Shown: one piece after another, positions 12,651-13,475 of the stretch
How the letters are laid out: the number at the start of each line of letters is the position of its first letter
Position numbering within the stretch: the stretch's first letter is position 1
Source: Gammaproteobacteria bacterium
GTDB taxonomy: Bacteria > Pseudomonadota > Gammaproteobacteria > DSM-19610
Length of the DNA: 13,475 nucleotides
Direction: 5' to 3'
NCBI GenBank assembly: GCA_011371465.1
Contig: DRQL01000161.1
Coordinates: 1 to 13,475, forward strand
Made by a program: the position numbers and the translations under genes
Notes under the pieces: generated by a model
Database searches by the model: none
Told to the model about the DNA's origin: nothing
Seen by the model: the letters and a program-made list of their open reading frames with translations, nothing else

Positions 12651-13475
12651 ATGCTGCAATTGCCCGGCGCACCCGCCTTTTCCGCCTTCCGGTTGCAAAA
12701 ACTCTGTGAGCAGGTTCGGCGCCAGGCGCCGACCGTGAGTGACCTGCGCGCACATTTCGTGCATTTTGTCGATCTCGAACAGGCGCTTGGCAACGAGGCG
12801 CAGCGGGTGCTGGAGCAATTGCTGGGTAGCCAGGCAGGCGAATCCCGGCCGGCTGACGGGCAGGTTTCACTGTGGGTCGTTCCCCGCATCGGCACCATCT
12901 CTCCCTGGTCGAGCAAGGCCACCGATATCGCACACAATTGCGGCCTGCAGCAGGTGCGGCGCATCGAACGTGGTATCCGTTACGACCTGGTGCTGACACA
13001 GGGTAACGGGCTGGATGCAGCGGCGCGCGATGCCGTACTACCGTTGTTGCACGATCGTATGACCGAGTCGGTGCTGAGCGACACCGGGGATGCGCAGCTG
13101 ATTTTCCGCCAGGCCGAGCCTGCGCCACTGGCCAGTGTGGATATCCTGGGTGGCGGCCGGGCGGCGCTGGAGCGGGCCAACGCGGAGCTGGGCCTGGCGT
13201 TGTCGGATGACGAGATCGACTACCTGCTGGAGAGCTTCAGGACGCTGGGGCGCAACCCCAACGACATCGAACTGATGATGTTCGCGCAGGCCAATTCCGA
13301 GCATTGTCGTCACAAGATTTTCAACGCCGGCTGGATCATCGACGGTACGCCGCAGGACGATACGCTGTTCAACATGATCCGCGCCAGTCACGCGGCCAGT
13401 CCCGGGGGCGTCCTCTCCGCTTACCACGACAACGCGGCGGTGATCGAGGGGCACCGGGCCAGACGCTTTTTGCCC
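12651..13475 (+). CDS. purL: Phosphoribosylformylglycinamidine synthase (5' part)
   Basis: The first 275 residues of the large single-chain PurL, which in E. coli has about 1295 residues; the reading frame is still open at the window end. PurL converts FGAR to FGAM with glutamine and ATP, the fourth step of purine synthesis. The N-terminal PurS-like domain (about 1-145) includes VVPRIGTISPWSSKATDIAH (77-96), a motif of the large form. The linker helix domain follows with DDEIDYLLESF, and the start of the synthetase domain has NDIELMMFAQANSEHCRHK, containing the conserved His of FGAM synthetase. The start is supported by length and by the purine-rich GAGAAAG just upstream. The ATP-grasp-like and glutaminase parts lie beyond the window. 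In several relatives this place after bamC is occupied by purC. Confidence 0.97.
   Translation, partial: MLQLPGAPAFSAFRLQKLCEQVRRQAPTVSDLRAHFVHFVDLEQALGNEAQRVLEQLLGSQAGESRPADGQVSLWVVPRIGTISPWSSKATDIAHNCGLQQVRRIERGIRYDLVLTQGNGLDAAARDAVLPLLHDRMTESVLSDTGDAQLIFRQAEPAPLASVDILGGGRAALERANAELGLALSDDEIDYLLESFRTLGRNPNDIELMMFAQANSEHCRHKIFNAGWIIDGTPQDDTLFNMIRASHAASPGGVLSAYHDNAAVIEGHRARRFLP

Overview
The window is ordinary chromosomal sequence from a GC-rich gammaproteobacterium. The best evidence for this is the block gcvR-bcp / dapA-bamC-MBL-pur, which is conserved in that class. From memory, Pseudomonas aeruginosa has bcp, gcvR, dapA, bamC, an MBL-fold gene and purC in this order. The closest lineage cannot be fixed from sequence alone; a Chromatiales-like or sulfur-oxidiser-like relative is a guess. 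I see no phage, insertion sequence, CRISPR array, tRNA or rRNA.

Left part (1-5889, all + strand). The end of a FadL/OmpP1-type outer-membrane transporter is followed by a hairpin. Next is an exported protein of unknown function, probably made of two DUF302-like modules. It lies downstream of a perfect 16-bp palindrome and ends in a strong terminator. Then comes a two-TM chemoreceptor with almost no periplasmic part, preceded by a FliA (sigma-28)-like promoter and ending in its own terminator. A tight three-gene operon follows: LysR-type regulator, a small uncharacterised protein, and a PerM/AI-2E-family membrane protein.

Middle (5890-9502). A short convergent spacer holds a nested hairpin with the look of a REP/REPIN element. 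Beyond it a minus-strand operon reads right to left: galT-like nucleotidyltransferase, gcvR (two ACT domains), bcp (peroxiredoxin lacking the usual resolving Cys) and a PIN-PhoH ATPase.

Right part (9503-13475). A divergent intergenic region separates galT from the + strand operon dapA - bamC - YycJ-like MBL hydrolase, whose genes overlap. The 5' part of purL follows and runs off the window end. This side combines lysine/peptidoglycan precursor synthesis, outer-membrane assembly, a probable DNA exonuclease and purine synthesis.

No clearly new multi-gene system is visible. The items most worth a second look are the exported DUF302-like protein with its palindrome and Met-rich tail, the LysR/small protein/PerM operon, the single REPIN-like element, and galT inserted into an otherwise conserved block.
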